In this document: positions 35,070 to 43,657 of the stretch, piece after piece
How positions within the stretch are numbered: position 1 is the first letter of the stretch
Layout of the letters: each line of letters begins with the position of its first letter
Assembly (NCBI RefSeq): GCF_017939745.1
Contig: NZ_JAGKQQ010000001.1
Coordinates: 6,339,299-6,403,298, forward strand
DNA length: 64,000 nucleotides
Reading direction: 5' to 3'
Source of the DNA: Gemmata palustris
Lineage (GTDB): Bacteria > Planctomycetota > Planctomycetia > Gemmatales > Gemmataceae
Program-made: the position numbers and the translations under genes
The notes under the pieces: model-generated
Databases searched by the model: none
Told to the model about the DNA's origin: nothing
Seen by the model: only the letters and a program-made list of their open reading frames with translations

Positions 35070-35697
35070 AATGAGGCGCCTCAAGGTCCGTGCCGCGGCC
35101 CGGAGCGCAGGGGCATAGCGCCCCGCGCCGGCTCGAACGGCAGCAGCGAAAGTCTGTCTGGAGTTAGGCAGTGGGCGTCAACGACCGCGCCCGGCGGCAC
35201 GGTAGCCGTTGGGACGAACACGCGGACCCGCCGGTGCGAGCCGGCCGGACCGAATCAAAATCCGAGAGGGGGCCGAGGGTTGGCGGCGCGGTTCTTAAGG
35301 AGAACCGGGCGCATCGACCGACTAGTGCTTCACTGGCACCCACGCGCCGGGTGATCGGGGAGGGCCGATCGGAACGCGGCGTGCGTTTCAGATACGAGTC
35401 TTTAGGACACCCAACCGGACCGCGTCAACCAACGGATTTGCCCGGATTTCGCGTATTTTTTTCGTTACGCTGGGCGCATCAAAACCTTTGCCCCAAATGG
35501 GCTCAGTTTTCAGGTGGAGCCACGGACGGTGTAAAGCTACGGGAACATGTCGATGCGCGAACACTCAGCGGCCCGCGTTGATGGCACAGTACAATTGGGC
35601 CGTTCACTTCTCTGACCCGTGAATTCGCGCGAAAACAAGCAGCTACCGATTGATGCGATATGTAATTGCAAGAAGGCGAATATTCATTTGCTTCCCG
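35070..35697. other. Intergenic region between metalloprotease promoter side and moeA 3' end
   Basis: About 630 bases. It should hold the promoter of the metalloprotease gene. The part from 35450 to 35697 is relatively AT-rich. No gene, tRNA or structured RNA was recognised. Confidence 0.5.
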
Positions 35698-36999
35698 TTA
35701 TCCAAACAGCCACACGTCTACCGTTTCGCCGGGCGCGTAATTATCGCGCTCGGGCGGTACGAGCACGAAGCCGTCCGCGACCACCGCGCTACTGAGGTTC
35801 GATGCGCCGCCCGACGCGACCGGTGCGACCCCGCCGGCCTCGCACTTCACGCGCACGTAATCGACGCGCCCCACCGCGGACGCGATCGGCTGCGTGAGTG
35901 GGAGCGCGACCTTCTTATAAGGGAGTTCCCAGGTCAGGCCGCCGAGTCGCCGAACCACGCGCCCGGCGAACAGGTCGTAGGCACACAAACACGAGACGGG
36001 GTTACCGGGCAGGAGGAAGAGAGGAGGTGAAGGGGTGAAGGGGTGAAGGGGTGAAGGGGCCGTTTGCTCTTTACTCGTTCCCGAAGCGGGCACGAACCCG
36101 ACTCCCAGGGGAGCTGCCGGTCGCAGTGCCACACCGTGCACGACGAGTTCGCCCAACTCGGCCACAGCGCGTGGGGTGTGGTCCTCCACCCCGACCGAAG
36201 TGCCACCGGAGCAGAGCACCACGTCCGCAATGGTCGCGGCCGCGCGGAGCGCGTCGCGCACGGCCTGATAGTCGTCCCTGATGTATTGCACGGGGAGCAC
36301 GTCCGCGCCGTCGCGAATTGCGAGTGCGGTCAGCATTGGTGAGTTGCTGTCGACAATCCTGACGCCTTCGGGCACGAAACCGGGCGGGAGCAGTTCGTTC
36401 CCGGTTACCAGAATCGCGACACGCGGTCGACGCACGACTTGTACGGTCGCTGCGCCAATCGAAGCGAGCACGCCCACATCCTGTGGCCGGAGCCGGCGCC
36501 CCGCGGGTAACACTTCACTCCCGCGCGCCACGTCTTCGCCGATGCGAACGACGTGCTTGCCCGCCGCCAGCACTGCACTCGGTAACACGCGACCGTCCGG
36601 TTCGATCCGCGCGAACTCCGCCATCAGCACCGCGTCGGCTCCCGTGGGGATCGGCGCGCCGGTTGTGATTCGCACGGCCTCCCCCGGTCCCACTTCGCCC
36701 ACGAACGGGCGCGCGGGAAGTGACTCACCTATCACTGCGAGCGGAACCGGCGTCCCGGCTGTGTCAGCAGCGCGCGCTGCGAAACCGTCCATCGCGGAGC
36801 GGGCAAAGCCCGGCACATCGACCCCGGACACGACCGGTTCCACGAGGACGCGCCCGGCGGCACCGAGTAGCGGAACGGTTTCGCCTCCAAGCACGGCTGT
36901 TCGCACTTCCAGGAGTGCGAGAACCGCGTCCACACTGGCACGTTCGCGGAACCCGCGCATCCGCACGTCAAAGAACGGGGGCTTGCCCGATTCGGTCAT
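35698..36999 (-). CDS. moeA: Molybdopterin molybdotransferase MoeA
   Basis: The 433-aa enzyme inserts molybdate into adenylated molybdopterin. Motifs are PGFARSAMDGFAAR (N-terminal domain), GEAVRITTGAPIPTGADAVLMAE, VGVLASIGAATVQVVRRPRVAILVTGNEL, DSNSPMLTAL, DVVLCSGGTSVG and FLLPGNPVSCLCAYDLF, with the C-terminal domain IV. Between domain III and LPGNPVS there is an extra low-complexity segment (SGTSKEQTAPSPLHPFTPSPPLF) encoded partly by an 8-bp tandem repeat. The start at 36999 begins the conserved region. No other molybdopterin genes are adjacent. Confidence 0.95.
   Translation of the reverse strand: MTESGKPPFFDVRMRGFRERASVDAVLALLEVRTAVLGGETVPLLGAAGRVLVEPVVSGVDVPGFARSAMDGFAARAADTAGTPVPLAVIGESLPARPFVGEVGPGEAVRITTGAPIPTGADAVLMAEFARIEPDGRVLPSAVLAAGKHVVRIGEDVARGSEVLPAGRRLRPQDVGVLASIGAATVQVVRRPRVAILVTGNELLPPGFVPEGVRIVDSNSPMLTALAIRDGADVLPVQYIRDDYQAVRDALRAAATIADVVLCSGGTSVGVEDHTPRAVAELGELVVHGVALRPAAPLGVGFVPASGTSKEQTAPSPLHPFTPSPPLFLLPGNPVSCLCAYDLFAGRVVRRLGGLTWELPYKKVALPLTQPIASAVGRVDYVRVKCEAGGVAPVASGGASNLSSAVVADGFVLVPPERDNYAPGETVDVWLFG
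36028..36059. repeat. 8-bp tandem repeat (4 copies) within moeA
   Basis: TGAAGGGG is repeated four times in perfect tandem inside the coding region. The unit is not a multiple of three, so gain or loss of a single copy would shift the moeA frame. Confidence 0.95.
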
Positions 37000-37018
37000 T
37001 CCACAGTGCTCCGGTGGC

Positions 37019-37116
37019 CGCACAATCCGCACAACCGCAAGTCTTTGCCAGACTTCGCAAATCATCGCCGCCCGCGCGACCCGCACAACCGTCCGCTCAT
37101 CGCACAATTCGCACAA
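37019..37116. repeat. CGCACAA motif cluster upstream of moeA
   Basis: Five copies of CGCACAA occur at 37019, 37028, 37082, 37101 and 37110. Two of them form a 17-bp unit CGCACAATYCGCACAAC present twice. A further copy is at 37495. It lies between moeA and the divergent lipoprotein gene and may be a regulator binding array. Confidence 0.55.
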
Positions 37117-37271
37117 CTTTCGCTCAAGCTGTGAGTTGTGTACCCGCAAGTCGGCCCTACATTTGGATGTCAAGTACGTCAGCCGCAGCAACTGCGCGGC
37201 TCGCGGGGCGAACGCCCGCGTCCCCCCAACAATGCGCACGGACAGCCGAGACTAACGACGGAGCGGCCCTT

Positions 37272-37442
37272 ATGAATACCAAGCGTTTCCTACTGACCTT
37301 GATCGCCTTCGCGCTCATGCTTCCGCTGTCCGGGTGCGGGTGCCGTCGGAACAGTTGCAACGACGACCGCCGGTACGCTCCGCCGGCCGGCTGCTGCGAC
37401 AAGAACGCCCCGCCGGACTTCCTGCCCAACCCGCGGCCGTAA
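37272..37442 (+). CDS. Small cysteine-rich lipoprotein
   Basis: The 56-aa protein begins MNTKRFLLTLIAFALMLPLSGC, a lipoprotein signal with lipobox LSGC. The mature part is 35 residues with five more cysteines (CGCRRNSC ... GCC) and ends DFLPNPRP. GGAG lies upstream. No known function; typical of planctomycete small lipoproteins. Confidence 0.75.
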   Translation: MNTKRFLLTLIAFALMLPLSGCGCRRNSCNDDRRYAPPAGCCDKNAPPDFLPNPRP

Positions 37443-37704
37443 CCGCGGATCTTGAGTGAAACTGTGCCCGTGCGGATCAGAACATACGTGGTCCGCACAA
37501 CCGGCGCACGTACACCGCGCATTCGGCACGACCGCACCCCTTTCACCAACCGGGTGATTTTTCCTCGTCGCGCCAGCACTCCGACATTCTCCCAATCTCC
37601 GACTAAATCTGCGCCCCTCGTGTTTGCACCGACTCCGCCCCCGCGCATGATTCCTTCGGACGGCAGGGGAACGCCGCGGCTCGCCGCGAAAAGGAGTCAC
37701 CACA

Positions 37705-38106
37705 ATGAGAAAGCGCCTTGTGTACCTCGGTCTCTTGGCCGCGGTCTCTCAACTCTTCGCGACCGGGTGCCTGTACCACCCCGTTGCGCGTTGGCGAGCG
37801 AACCACCCGTGCCTGACCTGCGGGCCGGCCGCTCACCCACTGTTGCACCCGATTCAGACCCGGCGGGCACTCATTGGCGAACCGGTCGGTGCGGTCGGTC
37901 CGATCGTCGGCCCCGTGGTGGGGGGACCGGTGTCCCCGCCGTGTCACGGGTGCGGATCGGCGCCGAGCTTCTCCGGTATCCCGGTTGATGGCATCCCAGT
38001 CACGCCGACCGGCTACCCGACGATCGGCTACCCGACACCGCTCACCCCCGGCCCGATGGTGGTTCCGTCGAACCAACTCCACCAGCCGATGCCGGCGAAG
38101 CCGTAG
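37705..38106 (+). CDS. Proline/glycine-rich lipoprotein
   Basis: The 133-aa protein has lipoprotein signal MRKRLVYLGLLAAVSQLFATGC. The mature region contains repeated GPIVGP/GGPV/PVSPP elements and four cysteines (CLTCGP, CHGC), ending PMPAKP. AAAAGGAGTCACCACA precedes the ATG, a good ribosome binding site. Probably surface-exposed and unstructured. No recognised domain. Confidence 0.78.
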   Translation: MRKRLVYLGLLAAVSQLFATGCLYHPVARWRANHPCLTCGPAAHPLLHPIQTRRALIGEPVGAVGPIVGPVVGGPVSPPCHGCGSAPSFSGIPVDGIPVTPTGYPTIGYPTPLTPGPMVVPSNQLHQPMPAKP

Positions 38107-38145
38107 TCGGCGAACCGTATTTCATTCGAGCCGCGTCGGGTTCAT

Positions 38146-38829
38146 TTACCCGCGCGGCTCTTTTGCTTTCTCCTCCGCCGAACTGCCGCGCAGGTAAAGC
38201 GGCTCCAGTGCGAACAACTCTTCCTTTGTAAGCGGCGCCAGCTTTCGCCCGACCGCGAACACACTCTCCACGCGCGGCTCGCGGTCGGTTTCTGGCGCGC
38301 GGGCGTTAGTAGTGGGGATTTGCGCATCGTACACACCCACACCCGGCCCGGTCACCACATCATCGGCCGCCACACCCACGACAAACGCAACGGCAGTAAG
38401 AATTTGAAGATGGTTCGTGGGGAGCCAGCCGTCGTGCTGTCGCACGAATCGTTGCGCGTAGACCAGCCCTTGAAGCGCGTCCGCGATCACCCAAACGTGT
38501 GTAGCTTCCGCCGGCGACTGGTGCGCGATCGCAGCGAACGTGTCCACCGCACGGAGTTCGCAGCCGGTCGCGTAGGCGAGTGCTTTTGCGGTCATCAGCC
38601 CGACGCGCAGGCCCGTGTAGCTGCCCGGTCCGCGACTCACCATGACGCCGGTCAAGTCACCCGGCCCGAGTGATTCGGCCTTCAGGAGCGCATCAACGGT
38701 GGAAATCATGTCGCGCGCGTGCCGGCGCGACGAATCGAGTTCGGCCGAGCCGACGAGCGAGTCCCCGCGCGCCAGGCCCACGCGGGCGGTGCGCCCGGAC
38801 GTTTCAAGGACGAGCCAACTTTCGTTCAT
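38146..38829 (-). CDS. tsaB: tRNA threonylcarbamoyladenosine biosynthesis protein TsaB
   Basis: This 227-aa ASKHA-fold protein is a scaffold partner of TsaD in making t6A on ANN-decoding tRNAs. Motifs are WLVLETSGRTARVGLA (phosphate-1 strand), RRHARDMISTVDALL, GVMVSRGPGSYTGLRVGLMTAKALAY and AIADALQG-like VIADALQGLVYAQRF. Single gene, convergent with the lipoprotein gene and divergent from the RNase HI gene. Confidence 0.93.
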   Translation of the reverse strand: MNESWLVLETSGRTARVGLARGDSLVGSAELDSSRRHARDMISTVDALLKAESLGPGDLTGVMVSRGPGSYTGLRVGLMTAKALAYATGCELRAVDTFAAIAHQSPAEATHVWVIADALQGLVYAQRFVRQHDGWLPTNHLQILTAVAFVVGVAADDVVTGPGVGVYDAQIPTTNARAPETDREPRVESVFAVGRKLAPLTKEELFALEPLYLRGSSAEEKAKEPRG

Positions 38830-38928
38830 TCGAGTTCGCCGCTACGGTGCTTTCCGGTGCGCGATACCATTCGCACAATGGGGGGAATTCTAGGCGGGCG
38901 AGCCGAGAGAGTAACCATTGAGGGTCCG

Positions 38929-39654
38929 ATGTCCGATACGGCCACCATGCACATCGACGGCGCGTCGCGCGGCAACCCGGGGCCAGCGGCCTACGCCGTG
39001 GTCCTCGCGCGCCCGGGAATGCCCGTCGTCGAAGAGGCGGACACCATCGGCACCGCGTCGAACAACGTGGCGGAATACACCGCGTTGGTCGAAGGGTTAT
39101 CGCTCGCGGTCGAACTCGGCGTGAAGAAGCTGAACGTCTTCAGCGACAGCGAGTTGATGGTGAAGCAGATGAGCGGCGCGTACAAGGTCAAGAACGAAGA
39201 CCTGCGCCCGCTGTACGAAGAGGCGTGCAAGCTCCGGCGGCAATTCGAGCAGATCACGATTACGCACGTGCGCCGCGAGCAAAACACCCGCGCGGACGCG
39301 ATCGGCAACGACGCCCTCGATGGCAGACCGCGGAAGCGGGGGGGGCCTACCCCTCCGGCCCCCCTCCTGTCCGGGAAGGGGGAGCAGGCGCGCGATCTCT
39401 TTGCGACTGAAGCAACATTATTTGACCGCGAAGGGTCTGCCTCCCCCTTCCCGGACAGGAGGGGGGCCGGGGGGGTAGGTTCTTCCAGTACCTCCGACGC
39501 CCCCATTCGCGCGGATGCGATTCAGTGTCTCGCGGACGCCGCCCAACACTGGGCCGCGAACGGGCTGAAGGGGCTACCGCCGGAGGCGGTGTGGGAACAG
39601 TTGTGGTCTCTGTTGGACGAAGCGGGTGTGCTGAAAAAGAAAAAGGCGAAGTGA
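38929..39654 (+). CDS. rnhA: Ribonuclease HI with in-frame palindromic repeat insertion
   Basis: In this 241-aa protein residues 1-135 form a complete RNase H domain with D10 (HIDGASRGNPGPA), E49 (NNVAEYTAL), D73 (FSDSELMVKQ) and D123 (TRADAIGNDAL). It degrades the RNA strand of RNA-DNA hybrids. Residues about 136-188 (GGPTPPAPLLSGKG ... FPDRRGAGGVGSSS) are encoded by a palindromic repeat element (39345-39480) lying in frame. A short helical tail (residues 192-241) follows. The stop is separated by one base from the next start (TGACATG), so translation is probably coupled to the PEP-synthase-like gene. Catalytic residues are upstream of the insertion, so activity is likely retained. Confidence 0.93.
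   Translation: MSDTATMHIDGASRGNPGPAAYAVVLARPGMPVVEEADTIGTASNNVAEYTALVEGLSLAVELGVKKLNVFSDSELMVKQMSGAYKVKNEDLRPLYEEACKLRRQFEQITITHVRREQNTRADAIGNDALDGRPRKRGGPTPPAPLLSGKGEQARDLFATEATLFDREGSASPFPDRRGAGGVGSSSTSDAPIRADAIQCLADAAQHWAANGLKGLPPEAVWEQLWSLLDEAGVLKKKKAK
39345..39480. repeat. Palindromic repeat element, copy 2, inside rnhA
   Basis: The 40-bp arms 39345-39384 and 39441-39480 differ at 2 positions. The 56-base centre begins CAGGCGCGCGATCTCT, almost identical to the centre start of the element at 14413-14536. Outer arm bases (ACCTACCCC...) are also shared in type. The element is read through in frame without stop codons. Confidence 0.88.
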
Positions 39655-39655
39655 C

Positions 39656-42124
39656 ATGCCGGACATTCTGTTCTTCGACGAGATCAGCGACGCGGAAGCG
39701 AACCTCGTCGGCGGAAAGGGACTGAGTCTCGGCAAAACGGCACGGGCGGGTTTGCCGGTCCCGGCCGGGTTCGTCGTCACGACGCAGGCGTACCGGCGGC
39801 TCGTGGACCGCGGCATCCGCGCCGACTCCGGGTTCGTGCGCGCGGTGGCAGGCGCTTACGAAACTCTGGGGAGTGGATTGGTCGCGGTGCGTTCGAGCGC
39901 CATCGCCGAGGACGCGGCCGACACCAGTTTCGCCGGTCAGCAGGAAACGATTCTCGGTGTGAAAGGTGATGAGTCGCTACTGAATGCGATCGAGCGCTGC
40001 TGGCGCTCACTGTTCACCGAGCGTGCGGTCGCTTACCGCGCTAAGCAGAACGTCGAAGCTGCCGGCCTCGCGATGGCGGTCGTGGTGCAGAAACTCGTGC
40101 AGGCGGAATCGGCCGGCGTGCTCTTCACACGCGACCCGCTCGACCCGGATGGTCAGCGGATGCTCGCGGAGGCATCTTGGGGGTTGGGCGAGGTCGTCGT
40201 ATCGGGTCGCGTGCAGCCCGACCGGTTCACGCTCGACCACGCAACGGGCGCGGTTCTTACCCGCGCGCTCGGCTCAAAGGCGGTTCGCGTCACGGCCGGT
40301 GTCGAAGAGCACGTTCCGCCAAACCTTCAGCGGCAGTTCTGCCTGAGTGACGCAGCACTGGCACAACTCGTGGACTTGGGACGCAAGGTCGAAGCGTTCT
40401 ACGGCGATCCCCGCGACATCGAGTGGGCCTTTGTCGATGACACGTTTCACCTGCTACAAGCGCGGCCAATTACGGTGGCGGGTGCGGCCGAACGCGAACA
40501 GGTGCGCCAGGCCGTTATCGCGGAGTTGAAGACCAAGGCTGATCCGCGTGGAACCGCGTGGGTGCGATACAACCTCAGCGAGGTGCTCCCCGAACCAACC
40601 CCCATGACCTGGGCCGTCGTGCAGCGCTTACTTGCGGCCGATGGCGGCTTCGGCGCGATGAACCGCGACCTCGGTGCTAAGCCCGATCCCGCCCTCGGCT
40701 CCCTGTCCGGGTTCGATCTCGTCGCCGGTCGGCCGATGGCGAACTTGTCGCGCCTTCCGCGCATGCAGTTCGCCCGCCCGCCGCTCGAGTACCCGCTGGG
40801 CACGTACAAGAAGGAACCGCACAAGGCGCTCGACCCGAAGCCGGTGCTGAACCCGCTCGCGGGTCAGGGCTGCGTGCTCGGGCTCCTCGCGCTGCCGGGC
40901 ACGATCCTGGGACTCACGCGGTTGATGAACACCACGAAAAAGCAATCGGCCGACTTCGCGCAAAAGTTCGAGACTGAAACCGCGCCCGCGTTCGCAACCG
41001 CCGCGAAGCAGGCACTTGCACAAAATTGGTCCGCGCTAGAGCCTCCCGCACTCGTGCGCGAATTCGAGACGTGGACGAACAAAACACTCGTCGAATTCGC
41101 CCGCGACAGCCTGAAACCCACAGTGTTCGCGGACCTCGCGTGGAGCGAATTGTTCGAGCAACTCAAGCCGAAGCTCGGTGCCGATCGCGCCCGCGCCACG
41201 GTCGGCGAACTCAGCCTCGGCGCTGCGCCGCCGGGAGAGGCCAATTTGCCGGGCGGGATTCGCGACCTGGCGAACGAGCGAATCACGCGCGCGGCGTTCC
41301 TGGAACAGTTCGGCCACCGCAGCACGAACGAAATGGAACTCGCGCAACCGCGCTGGAGCGAAGCACCGCAGGAACTCGACAAACTGGTGCGCGGAACTGC
41401 GGGGCGCGAGCACACGGCCGTTGCCGCCGATGTGGACAAGATCGCGGCCGAAGCGAAATTCGGTGAACCGTACCGCGACCAACTCGCCGCGAAGGTCCAG
41501 CGCCTGCGCACATACCTCGGACTGCGCGAAGCCGGCAAACACTACCTACTGCTAGGCTTCGCCGTTATTCGTCGTGCGCTCGTGGAACTGGATCGCCGAT
41601 TCGAGCTGAACGGCGGCATCTTCTTCCTCACACCGGTCGATTTGCCCGATCTGCTCGCCAAGAAGGATCTCTCCGCGAAGATCACCGCCGCGCGCAAGAA
41701 GCGGCAAACGGAACTCTCGCTCGAAGTGCCGCAGGTACTGTTCAGCGACGACCTCGACGCGATCGGCCGACCGCTCCCCGAACCCGTCGGCGGTGACAAA
41801 CTCGAAGGCGTGGCACTCTCCGCGGGCGTAGCGGAAGGCCCGGCGCTCGTGCTCACCGAACCAACTGCAGCGCCACCCGAAGGCGGATACATCCTCGTGT
41901 GCCCGTCCACGGACCCGGCCTGGGTTCCGCTATTCGTTCACGCGAAGGGGCTCGTGATGGAAACGGGCGGCGTGCTCTCACACGGCGCGATCGTGGCTCG
42001 CGAGTTCGGCCTGCCTGCGGTGGCTGGCTTGCCCAACGCGACGCAGCAACTCAAAACGGGCCAGATGCTCCGCGTCGACGGCGGACGGGGAACAGTGACA
42101 ATCGTAGGCGGAGCGGGAACGTAA
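39656..42124 (+). CDS. PEP-synthase-like / rifampin phosphotransferase-like protein
   Basis: The 822-aa protein begins with an ATP-grasp PPDK N-terminal domain (NLVGGKGLSLGKTARAGLPVPAGFVVTTQAY; VRSSAIAEDAADTSFAGQQETILGV; MVVVQKLVQAESAGVLFTRDPLDPD-type segment; DIEWAFVDDTFHLLQARPIT). A long helical middle domain (about residues 290-690) and a C-terminal swivel domain follow, with phospho-histidine H776 (GGVLSHGAIVAREFGLPAVAG). The PEP/pyruvate TIM-barrel of real PEP synthase is absent. This is the domain order of rifampin phosphotransferases and related enzymes of unknown substrate. It is coupled to rnhA. Confidence 0.88.
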   Translation: MPDILFFDEISDAEANLVGGKGLSLGKTARAGLPVPAGFVVTTQAYRRLVDRGIRADSGFVRAVAGAYETLGSGLVAVRSSAIAEDAADTSFAGQQETILGVKGDESLLNAIERCWRSLFTERAVAYRAKQNVEAAGLAMAVVVQKLVQAESAGVLFTRDPLDPDGQRMLAEASWGLGEVVVSGRVQPDRFTLDHATGAVLTRALGSKAVRVTAGVEEHVPPNLQRQFCLSDAALAQLVDLGRKVEAFYGDPRDIEWAFVDDTFHLLQARPITVAGAAEREQVRQAVIAELKTKADPRGTAWVRYNLSEVLPEPTPMTWAVVQRLLAADGGFGAMNRDLGAKPDPALGSLSGFDLVAGRPMANLSRLPRMQFARPPLEYPLGTYKKEPHKALDPKPVLNPLAGQGCVLGLLALPGTILGLTRLMNTTKKQSADFAQKFETETAPAFATAAKQALAQNWSALEPPALVREFETWTNKTLVEFARDSLKPTVFADLAWSELFEQLKPKLGADRARATVGELSLGAAPPGEANLPGGIRDLANERITRAAFLEQFGHRSTNEMELAQPRWSEAPQELDKLVRGTAGREHTAVAADVDKIAAEAKFGEPYRDQLAAKVQRLRTYLGLREAGKHYLLLGFAVIRRALVELDRRFELNGGIFFLTPVDLPDLLAKKDLSAKITAARKKRQTELSLEVPQVLFSDDLDAIGRPLPEPVGGDKLEGVALSAGVAEGPALVLTEPTAAPPEGGYILVCPSTDPAWVPLFVHAKGLVMETGGVLSHGAIVAREFGLPAVAGLPNATQQLKTGQMLRVDGGRGTVTIVGGAGT

Positions 42125-42162
42125 GTGGGTAGCGTCGCAAGGCACATTTACGAGCCGGTTGT

Positions 42163-42720
42163 TTAGTCCCCTATCTCGAACCGGTACCACGGGCCGTACA
42201 GGTGCGTGTAACACGCCCGGTCAAGCTCCTCAGCTTCCATCGGTAGGGGGGCCGTCGGAAGGCCGTCAGGCGCGTAGATCACGCCGACCACATCGAAGAG
42301 CTTGCCGTCGGTGCCAAAGGCGACCATTCGCCCGTGGCGCCAAACTTTCTCGACGCGAAACAACCCAATGCGCTTCGCGTTCGTGTAATGCGGTGGGTCG
42401 GGATCATCACTTTCGGCGTACCGCTGAAGATCGGGGGCACTCAAATAGGTTCGCACTGTCATCGGCACATCGGTCACCGTAAGCCCGAGAGCAACGGTCC
42501 ACACAACCAAAACGGAGGCCCATGCTCCCCATGCATTCCTGCTCCGCACAGCGAGACACGCGAAGAAAAAGGCACACCACAGAAAGGCAACCGGAGTGCA
42601 AACTGCGATCAAACCGAGCACTTCCATCACGTCAATTGCGCCACCGGATACCACCCATAAAGGCAGCAGCGCGCAGAGCCACGCCGGGGCCGCAAGCAGC
42701 CAGACACACAGGCGCTCCAT
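42163..42720 (-). CDS. Hypothetical membrane protein
   Basis: The 185-aa protein has three hydrophobic helices in the first 90 residues (LCVWLLAAPAWLCALLPLWVV; VLGLIAVCTPVAFLWCAFFFACLAV; WGAWASVLVVWTVALGLTV). A soluble C-terminal region includes RYAESDDPDPPHYTNAKRIGLF. No domain recognised. Confidence 0.72.
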   Translation of the reverse strand: MERLCVWLLAAPAWLCALLPLWVVSGGAIDVMEVLGLIAVCTPVAFLWCAFFFACLAVRSRNAWGAWASVLVVWTVALGLTVTDVPMTVRTYLSAPDLQRYAESDDPDPPHYTNAKRIGLFRVEKVWRHGRMVAFGTDGKLFDVVGVIYAPDGLPTAPLPMEAEELDRACYTHLYGPWYRFEIGD

Positions 42721-42905
42721 GCCTCACCTTTTGGTCACGTGTTTTTCTTGCGGCCAATCCCAGAGCACACGCAGCGAATAGCACCCATAACGGCACTGAA
42801 AATAACCCGGGAACGGGTCGGAGGCGAAAAAGACTCGGGCAAACAACCGAAATCGTCTCTTATCATGGTTGCGGAGTCAAGAATAACGCCACACCGGACA
42901 AGTCC

Positions 42906-43613
42906 ATGCGCGCGGCACGGTTTCGAGTCGGGCTGGCCGTAATGTGCGCCCTGGCGCTACATGTGCCGGCTCAGGCGTTTTCTCCCCCACGCGCCACGTC
43001 CTATAAGCAGCTCAGTCCGAACGAGAAATATGTGTTTGTCATGCTCGGCACGGACGACCCCGACGACGTGTTTAGCAAAGTGAATGGTGCGAATAGCTGG
43101 GAACTTCGGCGCGACTACCCACAGAGCGGGCTCTACACGAACGACGGCTCGAAGACGCCACTGTGGACCGTTGATTGGTACGCTAACTCGGTCGAGATTG
43201 CTTCCGACGGCGTGCATCTGATCCGCTTCATGTGGCCGGGTAAGCGCCTCACGCACGAGGCATTTCGCTTTTACGCCAACGGCCAACTGGTGCGGACCTA
43301 CGAAATTGGTGAATTGATCGACGACCCGCGTCGTTGTGGTGAAGTCGCCGACGCGCCCGGAAACAACTTCCTCCTGTGGCGGGCGAGTGGCCAGTTCCAC
43401 GATACGAAACCGCAATATACCCTGGCAACCAACGACGGAAACCAGCTCGTTTTTGACGTGCGAACCGGGGAGATCATTTCCGCGTCGCGACCGAGGCGCC
43501 TGCGACGGGCGCTGTGGTGGGGCTTCGGATTGGTCGCGGCGGTCGTCGTGGTCATTGTTGTCGTGTGGGACGAGCGACGATTGCGTCCGCGTAAGCTCGC
43601 GCCCCGGTCGTGA
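42906..43613 (+). CDS. Hypothetical exported protein with C-terminal membrane helix
   Basis: The 235-aa protein has a signal peptide (MRAARFRVGLAVMCALALHVPAQA). A beta-rich extracytoplasmic domain (KYVFVMLGTDDPDDVF, FYANGQLVRTYEIGELI) follows. A C-terminal transmembrane segment (ALWWGFGLVAAVVVVIVVVW) has a basic tail, giving type I topology. No family recognised. The next gene follows after 44 bases. Confidence 0.78.
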   Translation: MRAARFRVGLAVMCALALHVPAQAFSPPRATSYKQLSPNEKYVFVMLGTDDPDDVFSKVNGANSWELRRDYPQSGLYTNDGSKTPLWTVDWYANSVEIASDGVHLIRFMWPGKRLTHEAFRFYANGQLVRTYEIGELIDDPRRCGEVADAPGNNFLLWRASGQFHDTKPQYTLATNDGNQLVFDVRTGEIISASRPRRLRRALWWGFGLVAAVVVVIVVVWDERRLRPRKLAPRS

Positions 43614-43657
43614 ACTCGGCTCGCACACGTTCGTTCCTCATTCTTCGAGCGTCGATC

